Positions 1 through 11,536 are shown, counted from the stretch's first letter. The stretch: 64,000 nucleotides of DNA from Girardia tigrina (GCA_001938485.1 MQRK01254223.1:14382-78381), one strand, 5' to 3'. The notes: generated by a model from the sequence alone, not told the origin. A program made the numbers and translations.

Positions 1-559
1 TACGTAGCAGACGAATGAGTATTAATTTGTGATTTTTTTTGACATTGCTTGTTAGTTTGGGTTTTTTTTGAAATTTACGTTTATATGTAGAACTAGTTAT
101 ATTTGAACTTAAAGGGAAGTAAGTTCTGAATTTAAGATTAAGTTGTTATGTGTACTAATTAAGTACACTAAAAGAGTTGTGTTAAAAAAACTTAAACTCA
201 TTTCAGGAAACTTTTATGCATCTTTTAGCGTATATTAAATAAAGTTTTGAGGAATCCATAAACTTGTTAGGAGTGCATCATAGTGTTTTTGGTCCCTTCA
301 TAAAGTCCCTTATTTTCTATCATTTTTCATAATATCCTGTTGCATTAAAAAGAAAATTATACATAGAATAAATAACCAATTCTTTATATTAAATTTTTAT
401 TAATAAATTAATATATTTTGTGAGAGATTATGAAAGAGATCTATCACTATGTTCATACTTGAAATAAAAATTATAAAAAAAAGTCTTACTCAAATAATTA
501 AAAAATAGTGGCATTTTATTTGTGAACACATAAAAACACATTTTAAAAAACATTTTTAT
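1..559. other. AT-rich flank without recognisable gene
   Basis: No splice-bounded open frame or repeat could be recognised. The stretch is 3' of the last exon seen of the large minus-strand gene, so it is probably intron of that gene. Confidence 0.4.
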
Positions 560-575
560 TATCAAAGACAATTAA

Positions 576-604
576 TTTCAGCGGTACAACCGTCATCGTC
601 ATGC
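576..604 (-). ncRNA. Hammerhead-ribozyme-like core, PLE copy a, inverted end
   Basis: On the minus strand the order is ATGACGA, a potential helix II (GCGGT against the facing ACCGC-type arm) and then GAAA. This matches the hammerhead core order CUGANGA - helix II - GAAA except at the first core base. PLE ends are known to carry minimal hammerhead motifs. Activity is unlikely given the core change. Confidence 0.4.
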
Positions 605-1136
605 CATAAAGAAAATAGGAATTCTAGACCGGATTATTGAAAAAAAGCAGTGATTACACAATCAAGGAATAATTGTGTCATCTAAAAACACTCAATATGG
701 TTGTCGAAAGACCTCTTTGTACATTAATATTAGGATTTGAAGATCTTATATATAACTCTTCGTAGATAACTCGTTCCCAATAATTATTAAACTAAGCACA
801 CAGAATTTTAAAATTATTTATGTTAATATTTTCTTTCAATTTGTAAATTTTTCTGTTCAGCAATATTACTTTCACGCACATTACGGCCTGTTTTTGAATT
901 CTCCAACAGAGATGATGAGACATCTCTCCAATGTATGTGGCATTGCATTCATTACATATACATTTATATACGAAATCCGAAAACAATCCCAATGTGGTTA
1001 GAGATTATTACAAAAAACCTTTTAGATTTTATATATTTAAGATCTTTAGATCATAATGTGCAAACGGGTATCTCGACAACCTTATTTAGTGTTTTGACTA
1101 TATAAGCAGATTTAAAATTCATAATTTCTTGTTGAC

Positions 1137-1163
1137 CTGACGATGACGATTATACCGCTGAAA
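1137..1163 (+). ncRNA. Hammerhead-ribozyme-like core, PLE copy a, direct end
   Basis: CTGACGA at 1137-1143 matches the CUGANGA core and GAAA follows at 1160-1163. The intervening helix II is weaker than in copy b. It is the plus-strand partner of the inverted motif at 576-604. Confidence 0.4.
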
Positions 1164-1343
1164 TTAATTGTTTTTCATAATAATATTTTTCATAAAATGA
1201 CGTCTTTATGTGTTGAAAAAGTCAATACTTGTTTCATCTAATTGTTAAAATAAACTGTTAATGTTCATTTATGCAATTCAAATTTCTATTAGACTTAAAA
1301 TAATAAAGTATTTCTCATTTTCTGATAAGAAACAAATTCTATT

Positions 1344-1441
1344 ATGTCCGAGAGCATAAATATTTCTTTTGTTGAAAGAAGAATAGAAAGAATCACAGAA
1401 ATCAAGTTCGAGAGGGGAAATGCAACAATAGAAGAAACTGA
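1344..1441 (+). CDS. Candidate first coding exon of an unidentified plus-strand gene
   Basis: An ATG at 1344 opens 32 codons (MSESINISFVERRIERITEI at the N-terminus, then a charged stretch) that end in ACTGA directly before a strong donor GTAAGT at 1442. The composition is less AT-rich and more codon-like than the flanks, and the peptide is charged and helical. No second exon in matching phase was found downstream, so it may be a true 5' exon or a chance ORF. It lies just past PLE copy a and runs opposite to the large minus-strand gene. Confidence 0.35.
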
Positions 1442-2139
1442 GTAAGTACCACAGTACAAAATGACTAACAACTCATAAAATCCTTCATTAATTTGATTTT
1501 CAATGGGAAAAGAATAAAAATTGAGAAAAGATTTTGTTAGAGGATTTTATCAAAAAAAAATAAAAAATATCTTTCATACCGACAAAAAAAACTATTAAAT
1601 CATCAACGATTCATAACACAAAATATTTCATTCTTTTACTTTCGAATTTTAGAACGATTTTCCTAAAAATATAATTTCTCAACCGCAAACAAATTCTAAA
1701 AAATACGAAATAATAAAAGGAAAACAATTTGTTTATTTTCAATCGTATTATTTATGCCAACTTGTTGAAGCAAAATTTATTTTATTTTTTTTTCTCGAAA
1801 TCGTCACAAACTATAAAAAGCGAATTTCTACTTTTTTAAAAATGGAGAGCAAAAATAAATTCTATTGAACGAATTTTATTTTTCTATAATTTTCATTTCA
1901 ATTATTATTATTTTTTTTAATTTTTTTGATCTTGAAAATAAATTTAACATAATTATGGGAATTTTAGATTTTTTTCTTATTTTTCTTTTTACATATTTTC
2001 TAATATATTTTTCTTGGATCTGTGCCAATTATTTTGTTTTTTTGGATGTGAAATATCGTTTAATGAGAGAGGAAGAAAATATATTTAATCAGATTTTATT
2101 ACTTTTGACAGATTTTTATTTATCGCATTTTATTATTAC
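1442..2139. other. AT-rich stretch, no supported gene
   Basis: The open frames here are Phe/Ile/Leu-rich products of T-rich sequence and show no splice or codon signal. Probably intron of the minus-strand gene. Confidence 0.4.
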
Positions 2140-2298
2140 CCGAATATGTTCTAAGCATCCTTCGATGTCATCAAGGAGGCCCAAATTCACTTTTGAGTTA
2201 ACCATAAACGTATTTATTGACTTGAGCAATAGAGCGATTTGATTAATCTTTTCCTGAGTCTTTTGGGAATCCGGGGAATACTCTTCCTCGCCGACTGT
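2140..2298 (-). CDS. Large minus-strand gene, exon 15 (last seen)
   Basis: Fifty-three codons, phase 0 at both borders. The acceptor is a pyrimidine-rich CTCTTTCAG before ACAGTCGGC, and the donor is CGG followed by GTAATA. The peptide starts TVGEEEYSPDSQKTQEK and continues as an amphipathic helix with ALLLKSINTF, which fits the coiled or spectrin-like character of the other exons. Only 53 bp separate it from exon 14. No terminal stop is seen, so the gene continues past the left edge of the window or into undetected exons. Confidence 0.7.
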
Positions 2299-2351
2299 CT
2301 GAAAGAGAGTCGGGATTATAGCTTGTTTCAATCAACAATCATATATCAAAC

Positions 2352-2531
2352 TCTTTCTTTGGCTTCAAAAAACCTGGCTTGAATCTCTTGAATTATCGGT
2401 TGTAAATTATCAAAACGAATGTCAAGACTTTGTCGAAGTCCGTTCGGTATTTTATTAATTAATTCTTCTAATAATCGAATGTCAGAATCGGTATAATGGG
2501 TCTTAATTCGTTCTAACAACTGGTCTGAAAT
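2352..2531 (-). CDS. Large minus-strand gene, exon 14
   Basis: Exactly 60 codons in phase 0, from acceptor TTATTCTAG to a weak donor AGA|GTTTGA. The peptide begins ISDQLLERIKTHYTDSDIRL and ends in ARFFEAKER, a regular amphipathic helix pattern. The weak donor was chosen because the stronger-looking CAG|GTTTTT 24 bases upstream would put exon 15 out of frame. The 53-bp intron behind it is among the two shortest seen in the window. Confidence 0.7.
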
Positions 2532-3114
2532 CTAGAATAATAACAGATTACTGACTGACAATTTTCAGTAGTTTATTTTTTTTAATTATTTAAATAATTT
2601 TGATTTTATTGTTGATTATTTATATTTTTATTTTATATATTGATAAATTGATATTTTGGAAAATAAAAAAAAATATTGGTTATTATGTGATTCTGTTTTT
2701 CGAAAGAAAATTAATTTATGTTTAGGTTTATTTTATTTTATTTTGTAGAAAAAATTATATTTTTCATTTTTCTATTTTTTTTAATATTTTAGTTAATGAT
2801 ACCGAAAAAAACGAATATATTTTGTGATTATAATATCCTCTAAACTGATAATTGTATTTTATGCTAATTGATCTCTTTTAGGTAAACCGGAATTAATGAC
2901 TTATTTGTTTAAATATTAAGAAATATAAATAAATATTGAAATCACGATTTCAACATAACATCGCCATTCTTTAATTTTTAATCATTTATTCGCGGAACTT
3001 TATTTTGTTTTTATATTTTACTATCAAAGTATGAAACAAGAAAGAAAAAAAAGAGAGAGAGTCACGTACCTTCACCTCTCCGCCTCAGTCAAGCGAAATC
3101 TGAACTGTTCATTT
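2532..3114. other. Intron sequence, AT-rich
   Basis: Nothing recognisable beyond long A/T runs; lies between exon 14 and the mariner remnant. Confidence 0.4.
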
Positions 3115-3995
3115 AATCAATAGCATATTCCCCTTAATTTTCTATGAAACATTCTCACTTAGAACGAGATTTATTATGCCTTGCTTATAAAAATTCTGAT
3201 CTTTAGAATAAAAAACTCTTGTATACCTTTTTTTCACTTACATAATGTTGCATCAATCTGAATAAATGAATATCATATGGTGCAATGTCCGGACTAAAGG
3301 GTAGATGAGGTAGAATTTCTCAGTCATACTCCTGGATTTTGCTGTAATTATTCTTTGCAACGTGCGGCCTTGCATTGTCGATCTGCAAATTATACCTTTC
3401 CTATTTGCTATTGCCGGATAGTTAATAGAGATTTGTTCTTTCAAGCGTGTCAATTGATGTAAATAAATAAATATAAATAAATACCAGGTTTCAGCAGTTC
3501 AAAGTGAATAATCCCATTTATTCCCCATCACATGCATAACAGAACTTTTTGTCCATGAATGTTGGATTTTCGAGTTGACAATCAAGCTTGATAAGGTGAT
3601 AACCAGTCCCTTCGTCTTTTATGATTATCAAACATCACCAACTTTTCGTCTTCAGTGACTTTTCTTTCCAGAAACGAATCATTGTTCTGTTTGGAAAGCT
3701 TCGGATCTTCTTCGACTACAATGCGAAGAGCTTCATCATCCACAGCTGATCTACGGCCCGGCCCGGGTTCATATTTTAAGCTGAAATTACCGATTCTAAA
3801 TTTGGAGAACCATCTTTAGTACTTCCTCTCATCCAACGTTCCAGGATAAATCTTATTGATTTTTCTTACTGTATTCGAAGCATTTTTTTCCTTTTCGATA
3901 TTCATAGAGAATACAATGTCGCAAATGCTCTTCCTACACAATTTTCGCTGCAATTTCCGTATTGCTTGGTAAAATTTTACGGTTCTTATTATAAA
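3115..3995 (-). mobile_element. Decayed mariner transposon 1 (mauritiana-like)
   Basis: Minus-strand segments in changing frames match the mariner transposase in order: RKGKNASNTVRKIN and WFSKFRIGNFSLKYE (N-terminal helix-turn-helix part), GRRSAVDDEALRIVVEEDPK, NNDSFLERKVTEDEK (around the first catalytic Asp, here inside TEDEK), GIIHFELLKPG, YPAIANRKG, then a degenerate copy of the QDNARPH block with the second catalytic Asp lost. Part of the segment linking the helix-turn-helix and catalytic regions is missing. Frame changes and stops show it is dead. Terminal inverted repeats were not recognised, so the ends are approximate. It sits in an intron of the minus-strand gene. Confidence 0.8.
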
Positions 3996-4323
3996 ATAAA
4001 GAAGAGATGCTCAACTAACAAAAACGTATAAAACAAAAATGTGCTTCTAAAATTAGGTGGTCTACAGTTAGTTACAGTCAGTATACAAAAATCCAACGTG
4101 CAATATAAAATGACCTAATAAATTGGGTAGTTATAATAATTATAATCATACTTATTTATATTTTTTTATTTTTATTGTCTATATAAAAATCCTTTATTAC
4201 AAAGTTAAACAAAACACAATTAATTTTATATTGCTAACACCTTCACAAATGTAAGGTATAATTTTAATTTAATCCTTTTTTTTGTAAATAGAAGTTACAA
4301 AACAATAATTATTAGTTTCATAC

Positions 4324-4602
4324 TTGATAGTTTTGTAAATGTTTTATTTCGTCAAAAATATTCTCCAGTCTCTTCAGCTGATCCTGAATGTGATGATATT
4401 GTACCTTTATTTCACTGAGTTCATTAGTTTTAAGGTATATAATGTTCTTCAGGTCCTGATATTTGACAAGCAATTGAGAGTTTGACTCGTCGGTTATCTG
4501 TGAGGATAATTCAGCAGTGATTGAATTGCTTTCACTACTAGAATGTTTATCCAAGCAAATCGATATTTGTGCCATTCTTTCCAAAGCTTCCTTTTTTACT
4601 TT
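4324..4602 (-). CDS. Large minus-strand gene, exon 13
   Basis: Ninety-three codons, phase 0 to phase 0. Acceptor CTTTATTTAG, donor CAA|GTATGA. The peptide KVKKEALERMAQISICLDKH passes into a Ser-rich stretch and then a long heptad-like helix (LKTNELSEIKVQYHHIQDQL). It is typical of a spectrin-repeat or coiled-coil rod. It is separated from exon 12 by 157 bp. Confidence 0.8.
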
Positions 4603-4759
4603 CTAAATAAAGTATTATTTTACATTTGTTTTCTTGTATTTAAGAAATAAACTAATCAAATTATTGTTTTTATTCAAGAAAGAAATTATGTTAAAAATAA
4701 GATTTCCCGTGATAAAATAGTAAAATATATGAAAAATGATAACTGGAAAATTTGTTTAC

Positions 4760-5027
4760 CGTGATCTCAGTAATCTTATCCTCAAGTTCTCCAATGGAAT
4801 CAAAATCGTTTGTAGATATTTGTGAAATAGTTTCACTTGTCAAATTGACCCAACTACTCAGATTTCCTGCTAAAACGGTGGCAGCTCCATCAATCATGGT
4901 TGATAATTCTTCACTCGAATCTCCGGATGTCGTTTCATAATCATCGTTTGGTAAACTGTCTTGCGAGCTGTGAACAGAATTTGCATTAAGATCTAACTCG
5001 GACGACTGAGACTGTTTGAGCTCATTA
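4760..5027 (-). CDS. Large minus-strand gene, exon 12
   Basis: 268 bases. It begins with one base that completes a Tyr codon split with exon 11, then 89 codons ending in GELEDKITEIT before the donor ACG|GTAAAC. The acceptor is CTCGTTTCAG. The first half is a Ser/Asp/Glu-rich linker (SSQDSLPNDDYETTSGDSSE), and the second half is helical with SSWVNLTSETISQ, where a Trp sits in a spectrin-helix-like position. Confidence 0.8.
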
Positions 5028-5336
5028 CTGAAACGAGATTATCATATTTGATAAATCAAGCAGAAAATCAATTAAATTTTCCTCAAGCTACACTTTTAAA
5101 TCAGTAATATATTCATTATAATAATAGTTTATAAATTAATAATAATAAATAATTTATTTATAATTATATTCTATTTCATAATATTCTTATTGTCGAACAA
5201 TATAAAAAACATTTCTCATTCAAATGACAACAAAATTCGTTAAATTCGAAATTTTTTTATTATTGTCGACTACTTGATCATTAATTACAGGAAAATTAAA
5301 ACGAAACAGTAATTTTAAAAATCACAGTTTTTCTGA

Positions 5337-5366
5337 CCACTCGCTCTGATTGGTTAACCAATCAGA
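5337..5366. promoter_or_regulatory. Palindromic pair of CCAAT boxes
   Basis: CTGATTGGTTAACCAATCAG is a perfect 20-bp palindrome. Each half matches the classical NF-Y consensus (CCAATCAG). Nearly the same 26-bp string recurs at 48543-48568. It may be a promoter or enhancer element, or part of a short repeat. No transcription start could be tied to it. Confidence 0.35.
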
Positions 5367-5628
5367 TCGCGTATACATTCAACCTGATCAATTCGGTCTA
5401 ATATCCGGCACAAACGAATCGATTGATAATAATGCACCATTATTCTCGGCATTACAATTTGATTACTGAGTCACATGATTCATTGAATAATTATTATTTA
5501 AGTATGTATGAAAGCATCAAAGCAGCGATAAACAATCAATAAATGTTTATCCAATAAAACGATAACGATTCTGATTTGAATTGTCTTTGGGCAGGAGTAT
5601 ATTGAAATATAACATTAAAAATAACCAA

Positions 5629-5707
5629 TTAGGTTTATGCAAAAGAAATGTCGTTTTTTAACTGTATTAAATACATTAAAAACGACATTTCTTTTGCATC
5701 AACCTAA
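5629..5707. mobile_element. 79-bp palindromic mariner-type MITE
   Basis: The unit starts TTAGGTTTATGCAAAAG and ends with the inverted CTTTTGCATCAACCTAA. Almost the whole length is one inverted repeat of about 37-bp arms with a few central bases. Size, layout and terminal sequence closely parallel the 80-bp vertebrate MADE1/Hsmar1 MITE, which begins TTAGGTTGGTGCAAAAG. A TA follows on the right side. It cannot code for anything and would have been mobilised by a mariner transposase. Confidence 0.8.
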
Positions 5708-6996
5708 TACATAATAATATTTAAATTTATATTGCGAGTAAGAAAACTATTGAACTATAAATTACATTTTACCAATATAATATTGGATTGGATTTTTCTT
5801 TGAACGTTTAAAAATATTGTAAAAAAATGTTAGTAAAGATATTTTATTTCATTGTGGTTTTAATAATTTTTACTAAAAAGATCTTAAAAATATAACAAAA
5901 AAGAATTTCTAAATTTTGAAGTGGATAAGATTGAACAACATGATGATTCGTTTGTCACAATTTACAGATGCAAGTCACCATGTACAAATATTAAAGTGGG
6001 AACATTTTTGAATATTAATAGAGGACAAAAGAATAAAAGATATTAAAAAATAAAAGTGATGCAAATAGTCGAAATGGCAAATGGGACAAATTGAAAAGAA
6101 ATAGAATAGATCGGTTAAAGCACCAATTCATAATACTTTTAGGGAGGTTGCATGCCTGCCCAGATATTCTAAACGAAATATTGTGAAATTATACTAAGAA
6201 ATGGATTTCCTTTCATCCCCCTGTGATGGAACACATAAGAGCGTGAACAGAATCAGATGCATTTAGAATGTTAGAAACTAAAATCAAAGCTTTTTTTGCA
6301 CCTCTACAAGATGTGGGTTGAACAAGAATAGAATGTAAATATTATTTAATTTTATGTTCATAAATAAACTGGAAAAAACATTTTTCGTTCAATTATTTTT
6401 GTTTTTTTACATTATAAATTGTTTTTACAAAAGATTTTTAAAGAAATCGTTTTATTATTTTGAATCATTGTTGCAGAAAAGAGATAAATAAAAAATCGTT
6501 ATACGTGTATAGAAAATAGCAAATAAATGATGTTAAGTATTTTTTGATCAGAAATAATAATGAATTATATATTATTATTAATTTTATTTAATTTTGTTCT
6601 ATTGAAGATCTGAACTTAATCAAAGAAATCCTAAATACAGTCAAAAGATTTGTTTTAAAAAACATAATAATATAAATAAATATAAATTCCAAATGTATCT
6701 GAATGATTCAATGTAAGAGTCAGAAGATTGTAAGAAAAGAATATGATGTATTGTTTCTGGATAAAAGAAAGAATTTGACTTGCAGGATTAGAACCGTTTC
6801 GCCGAATGTAATTGCTGAATTTACAATTTTGCGATGATTGTAAAATAACTTATTAGCAATGTATTATTTGCATACAATTCAAATTTTTATTTTGATTTAA
6901 AAAATTACTTTTTAAAGATACAATTAAGTTCATATGGAATACATGTATTAAATTTAATTTATAAAAAATATGTATATAAATATATAATAAACTCAC
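5708..6996. other. Intron between exons 11 and 12
   Basis: AT-rich sequence with no supported coding segment or repeat. Confidence 0.4.
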
Positions 6997-7265
6997 TAAT
7001 TATTGGATATCTTTTCTTGGATTGTAATATCGGTATTATTTTCAAGGTAATATTGATCGAAAGAATCATCTTTTAAATTATCTTTTTCATCAGTTTTTTG
7101 AACATTCGGTTGTCGATTCATTTGGAGACAAATTGTATATCTTGATCTAAGATCAGATAAACGATCACGGAGAAAATCAGCATCAGTGTCGTTGCAGGAC
7201 ATGGACAAATTGTCGCCGTCTTGCTCCAGCAAAACCATTTTCTTCTCAAAGCCACTGAGATTTTT
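6997..7265 (-). CDS. Large minus-strand gene, exon 11
   Basis: 269 bases in phase 0, ending with two bases (TA) of a Tyr codon completed by exon 12. Acceptor ATATATTTCAG, strong donor TTA|GTGAGT. The peptide opens KNLSGFEKKMVLLEQDGDNL, continues DFLRDRLSDLRSRYTICLQM, then an Asp/Asn/Lys-rich linker (DEKDNLKDDSFDQYYLENN). The Leu/Arg heptads fit a spectrin-like helix, and the acidic tail fits a flexible spacer. Confidence 0.85.
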
Positions 7266-7680
7266 CTGAAATATATTTCAAATTAAAGACAAAAACAATG
7301 ATTAAAATATAAGTTATTAAATAAATGTTTAATTATAAAAATGTAACGATATAAATGAAAGGAATCCGATGACAAAATCAGTATAGTCATAAAAGTTTAC
7401 AAGACTCGATGTAAATTTATTTACTTTTAAGATATTTTGAAAAAGAATTATATAAGCAGATCTTTACAAATATTCCAAATTAGGGAGAGTAAAAATATAA
7501 AAAAGTATCCAGGAGTTCTAATCAGGAGCAAAAGTTGGCCATTAGTAATACTAAATTGATGATTCTGCAAACCAAAGATATTCTGCGAAAGAATAGGAAT
7601 GTGTGAATGATACAAAAAGTACTGAAATAAAGAATGAATTTCAATAAAACAGTAAATAGTTAAAAAAATTTATAAAAAAA

Positions 7681-7720
<40 letters not shown>

Positions 7721-7722
7721 AT
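7681..7722. repeat. (TAA)n microsatellite
   Basis: An almost uninterrupted run of TAA triplets inside the intron 5' of exon 11. Confidence 0.9.
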
Positions 7723-8298
7723 AATATCATCATTAAACAAATATGATAATTATAATCTACTTCGAATGAAAAAATGATTGACTTGTTCTTCTAATATATT
7801 AATTTTTTTATTTCCATTATTTATATAATATCTCCTATGTTTTGTAATCATTTAAAATAACTATATTATCAAATTATTTGTGAGGAATGTATATATTTGT
7901 ATATAAATGTATATGTGTGCCTAATATATAATAAGTTGTTCGGAAGATCACATAATGCTTTAGAAATAATCGAAAATTTTATTGATTTTTGTCGAGATCA
8001 AACAATAAATATTCGCTTAGATCTGAGGGCGGATCAGACATAATTATGTGTAATAATTTTAATAAAATAACATTTAAAATTAATTAATTATCATATTGTG
8101 TTTTCTAACTCTCACAATTTGATTAAACAATGAAGAAATTTAAATTTTAATGAATTTTAAAATAAAAAAAATAATTGTAATACATTAAAATCTTTGATAA
8201 GAATGTTTTTGTAACCATTTATTGATTTGTAGCACCTAAATACTTCTACACCCATTGATCTGCAGTCATTTCAGTGTTAATTATAATATATAAAATAT

Positions 8299-8724
8299 AT
8301 TGTAGAATTTCGTGATCGGATCAGCGGAGCCTGTGATCTTTAATTTAATCTAAAACAAATTCAATAACTATTTGTTTTTTTCTTTTTAATATAACTATTA
8401 GAAATTATAATATTACATGATTAAAAAATTGGATAACAATTTTACTGAAAATCAAAAAGGTTTATCAAATATTAATTTTTAATATATATTTGATATTATA
8501 TATATCTTAAAAATTTATATTTGATAAACCTTTTTGATTTTCAGTAAAATTGTTAACCAATTTTATAACTATATAAAATTAAAATTTTATATAGTTATAA
8601 TAATAATAGTTATAATTATAATTTAATAGTTATAATTTTTAATCCAAAAAGAAAAAAGAAATAGTTATTGAATTTGTTTTAGATTAAATTAAAGATCACA
8701 GATCCGATCACGAAATTCTACAAT
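8299..8724. repeat. Long foldback (palindromic) repeat, about 426 bp
   Basis: The left end ATTGTAGAATTTCGTGATCG is the inverse of the right end, which finishes CGATCACGAAATTCTACAAT. The arms continue through ATCTTTAATTTAATCTAAAA and AATTCAATAACTATTTG, and again in the core through AACCTTTTTGATTTTCAG. The left arm carries a small extra piece near 8325. No ORF is present. It looks like a foldback MITE or a recent inverted duplication; no family could be assigned. Confidence 0.8.
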
Positions 8725-9449
8725 TGATGTTTCAACAGCACTTGAAAATATTTTACCGAAATATATCACAATAAATTTAGGATTTTCAAACCAAATTTTC
8801 CTTAGAATTTATTAAAAAATCCAAAATCATTTTTAAATTTATTAGTAATTTTGACTTTACATCAAGATTGTTGTCCAAATCAGATATTACTCTTACGAAA
8901 TACGATGATGATAATCTTATTGGAGGATGTACTTCAGTCCTCAGAATCATAAATATTCTGCAACTTGTGGGCGTGAAATCGCACATTTTGGCCTTGGGAA
9001 TAAAACTAGAAATTGATGTGTAATTTGAGACATGTGTATTTTAAATATTTATGATGGATCATTATTACTATCCATGTGTTCGAATATTAAAAACCCGGAG
9101 TTATAAATGTATTTTCTGTTACGACTTTTATATAGTTTTAGGAATAATTCTTAAAATAATCAAAAGAAGAATTACTTTAGGATTAATAATTGTTTTCATA
9201 AATAAGATATTATATTATTAAAAGAAATGATTATGTTTTTTAAACGGCTTTTTGAATGACGACAAGTTTTCCAGAAGAACAAACAATAATTTTGTTAAAT
9301 AATAAAAACATACAAGTATAAAATAAAATGTTTTATTTTGACTTTTATACATTTCTTCGCTAATTGAATACAAAATTTTGAATCAAAAATTATAAAGTGA
9401 ATTTAATTCTTTGTGTAATCCATAAAGACGTTAAGTAAGTTATTCTTAC

Positions 9450-9524
9450 CTTCCAATGTCTGATAAAATTTAAGATATTTTTCTTAATACTCTTCTTACT
9501 CTTAGTAAATGAATAATCTGATAG
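9450..9524 (-). CDS. Large minus-strand gene, exon 10 (short)
   Basis: Seventy-five bases, phase 0 to phase 0, between acceptor ATAACTGTAG and donor GAAG|GTAAGA. It encodes LSDYSFTKSKKSIKKNI followed by LNFIRHWK. Joining it to exon 11 gives FIRHWKKNLSGFEKK, a continuous helix with a Trp in a spectrin helix-A-like context. Both the frame and the continuity support it, but it is small and could be alternatively spliced. Confidence 0.55.
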
Positions 9525-9973
9525 CTACAGTTATCGTTCAATGTTCCTCTCATCTTCTCTGGTACCCAGCCAGTCTCTCACTTTGTCCCTTGAGATTAGG
9601 CTGTTACGTTCATTGAGTATAATTTATATTACATTTGAGTTCCAACAAGATTGTCGTATTTTCTTTAGTTTTATTCCCAGTATTAATTCCCAGTTTCAGT
9701 CTTTGTTAATCAATTATTACTAAATATTGTCAAATACAATGTCTTATTAAAAAGATATAAATTAACTTTCATTTAAGAAACTTTAAAATATTTTTCAAAG
9801 TATAACAAAAAATAATTTATGAAATTTAAACAAATTTTGGAAAAAAATTATTTGATGCTTTCTTTGGTTAAATTATATTAGTTATTTTTTTAAACAATTT
9901 TGGATTGGGAATATTTTCGTATTTACCAATTTTTCTAGTAATCAAAATATCTAAAAATGTGTCATTTAGTTTG

Positions 9974-9975
<2 letters not shown>

Positions 9976-10020
<45 letters not shown>

Positions 10021-10021
10021 T
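9976..10021. repeat. (TAA)n microsatellite
   Basis: Uninterrupted TAA run in the intron between exons 9 and 10. Confidence 0.9.
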
Positions 10022-11028
10022 GTAAATTTTTCATAAAAAATCAAGCAATAACAGAAATATTAAAAAGAAGGTGATGATTGTTACTTGAATCAAGATCTAA
10101 AAAGGAAATGGTGGTTGTAGATGAATGAACAATAAAAATTAACTCAAAGATCCTATAACGTTCAGTATTGTCCGTTAATGAGACTTCAAATAGTCCGTGT
10201 TACATGCGACAACGAGAAATATCGCAATAATTTGCAAGCTGAGCAAAAACAGAAACGCTGTGAATTCTTGTGAAACGAATGAAAAGTTTTGTTGAGTATT
10301 CTTTGGATATTTTTTCTACTCACCGTAAAATATGACCGACAAAATCGCTTTTGTATCGAAAAAATGGAATAAATTTTCTATTAGAATTTCAGGGATAGGA
10401 CGAAATTATATGCTCGAGATTAAATGATGAATTTGGAATCGCATCCTTTTTTAACCTTTTTTTAAAATCAATCTTTATGGAATGCTGTTTTTACGAAAGT
10501 AATATTTTAGATTAGCTATGAGGTGATTTTTTAATTATCCATAATAATAATAATAATAATAGTTAGAATTGATAGGCACTCCATCATCCAGAACGTGCGA
10601 ATCCATATCAAAATATAGGAAAACTAATTTAACTTGAAAAATTAATTTGCAAGAAAAATTCCACCCAAAAAACAATGTCCAAAAAAATTGCTTACAATAA
10701 ACAAACAATTTTTTTATTATAATTAACTTTTATAATCAGTTACTTATAAATTTTAATTTGAGGAACAATCTTTTTCTAAAACTTGTTAATGTCAAACCGG
10801 AAAGTTTTAATTTTAATTTATTCTTAATTTACTTATAAAATTTAATTTAACTAATTATTCTATTCTTCATCTAATTATTAAATTTAACTCTCTATCTTAT
10901 TTAAATTTTAATTTACTTAATTTATTCTTATTTCTTTTTTCTTCAATTCTCGTCAATGTTATTCAAATAATCTCATCTTGCATTTCCACTCTAACTCACA
11001 AATTTTCTTCTGATGGTTTACTCCCTAA
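10022..11028. other. Intron between exons 9 and 10
   Basis: Mostly AT-rich. A short plus-strand coding-like tract near 10180-10260 (CDNEKYRNNLQAEQKQKR) and a minus-strand one near 10563-10610 (MDSHVLDDGVPINSN) are noted, without splice support or a known family. Confidence 0.3.
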
Positions 11029-11077
11029 CAATAATAATAATAATAATAATAATAATTATAATAATAATAATAATAAT

Positions 11078-11110
<33 letters not shown>
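11029..11110. repeat. (TAA)n microsatellite with TTA interruptions
   Basis: A run of TAA triplets broken three times by AATTAT-type variants. Confidence 0.9.
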
Positions 11111-11536
11111 TTTAATAATAATATTTCGTTAATGTATCTAAATAAAGAAATTAACTTTTGCATTTAATAATAAAATAATATCTCCATCGTTATAAAAAAA
11201 ATTTATAACCATATTTGAGATTTTTCTCAGATTTGGGAAATTTATCACTGGAGTCAACTGGATCAGATCACAAATGATCTGAGATCATTAGAATTTTCCC
11301 AAATGCAATTTATGAGCTTCATAAATTTTGATTTTTGTTTTAATTTGATTGAATTTTTTTTATTTAAATTTTAAATCAAAATTTATAAATAAATTTTTCT
11401 TACATTAAAGATTATAATTTTAACTTTCGTTTTTTTCTGGATTTATTTGTATCAATTTATCATTAATTCATTTTTTTTAATTTATTATTTAAAAAAAACT
11501 ATGTTTTATTGTTATTAAAAAACCTTTTTGAAATAC

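Larger units (their letters stand above)
560..1215 (-). mobile_element. Penelope-like element remnant (copy a)
   Basis: A short retroelement fossil. The minus strand between about 990 and 890 encodes VYKCICNECNATYIGE, which fits the start of the GIY-YIG endonuclease domain at the C-terminus of Penelope-like element (PLE) proteins. The two ends are inverted copies of one another: the minus-strand sequence at 604-560 and the plus-strand sequence at 1137-1215 share the ACCGCTGAAATTAATTG segment and a similar following tract with TTATGTGTT. No reverse transcriptase part was found, so this is a 5'-truncated unit. It is clearly decayed. The family assignment rests on the nuclease motif and on the hammerhead-like ends. 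Confidence 0.7.

Noticed and set aside
1865-2242. 125-codon plus-strand ORF with membrane-like segments
   Set aside because: Phe/Ile/Leu-rich product of T-rich DNA. Its right part is the antisense of exon 15, which has splice-site and frame support.
8786-8986. Minus-strand segment with VISDLDNNLDVKSK, a possible exon
   Set aside because: It has a candidate acceptor and donors, but the phase-0 reading hits a stop and the other phase does not match exons 10 and 11.
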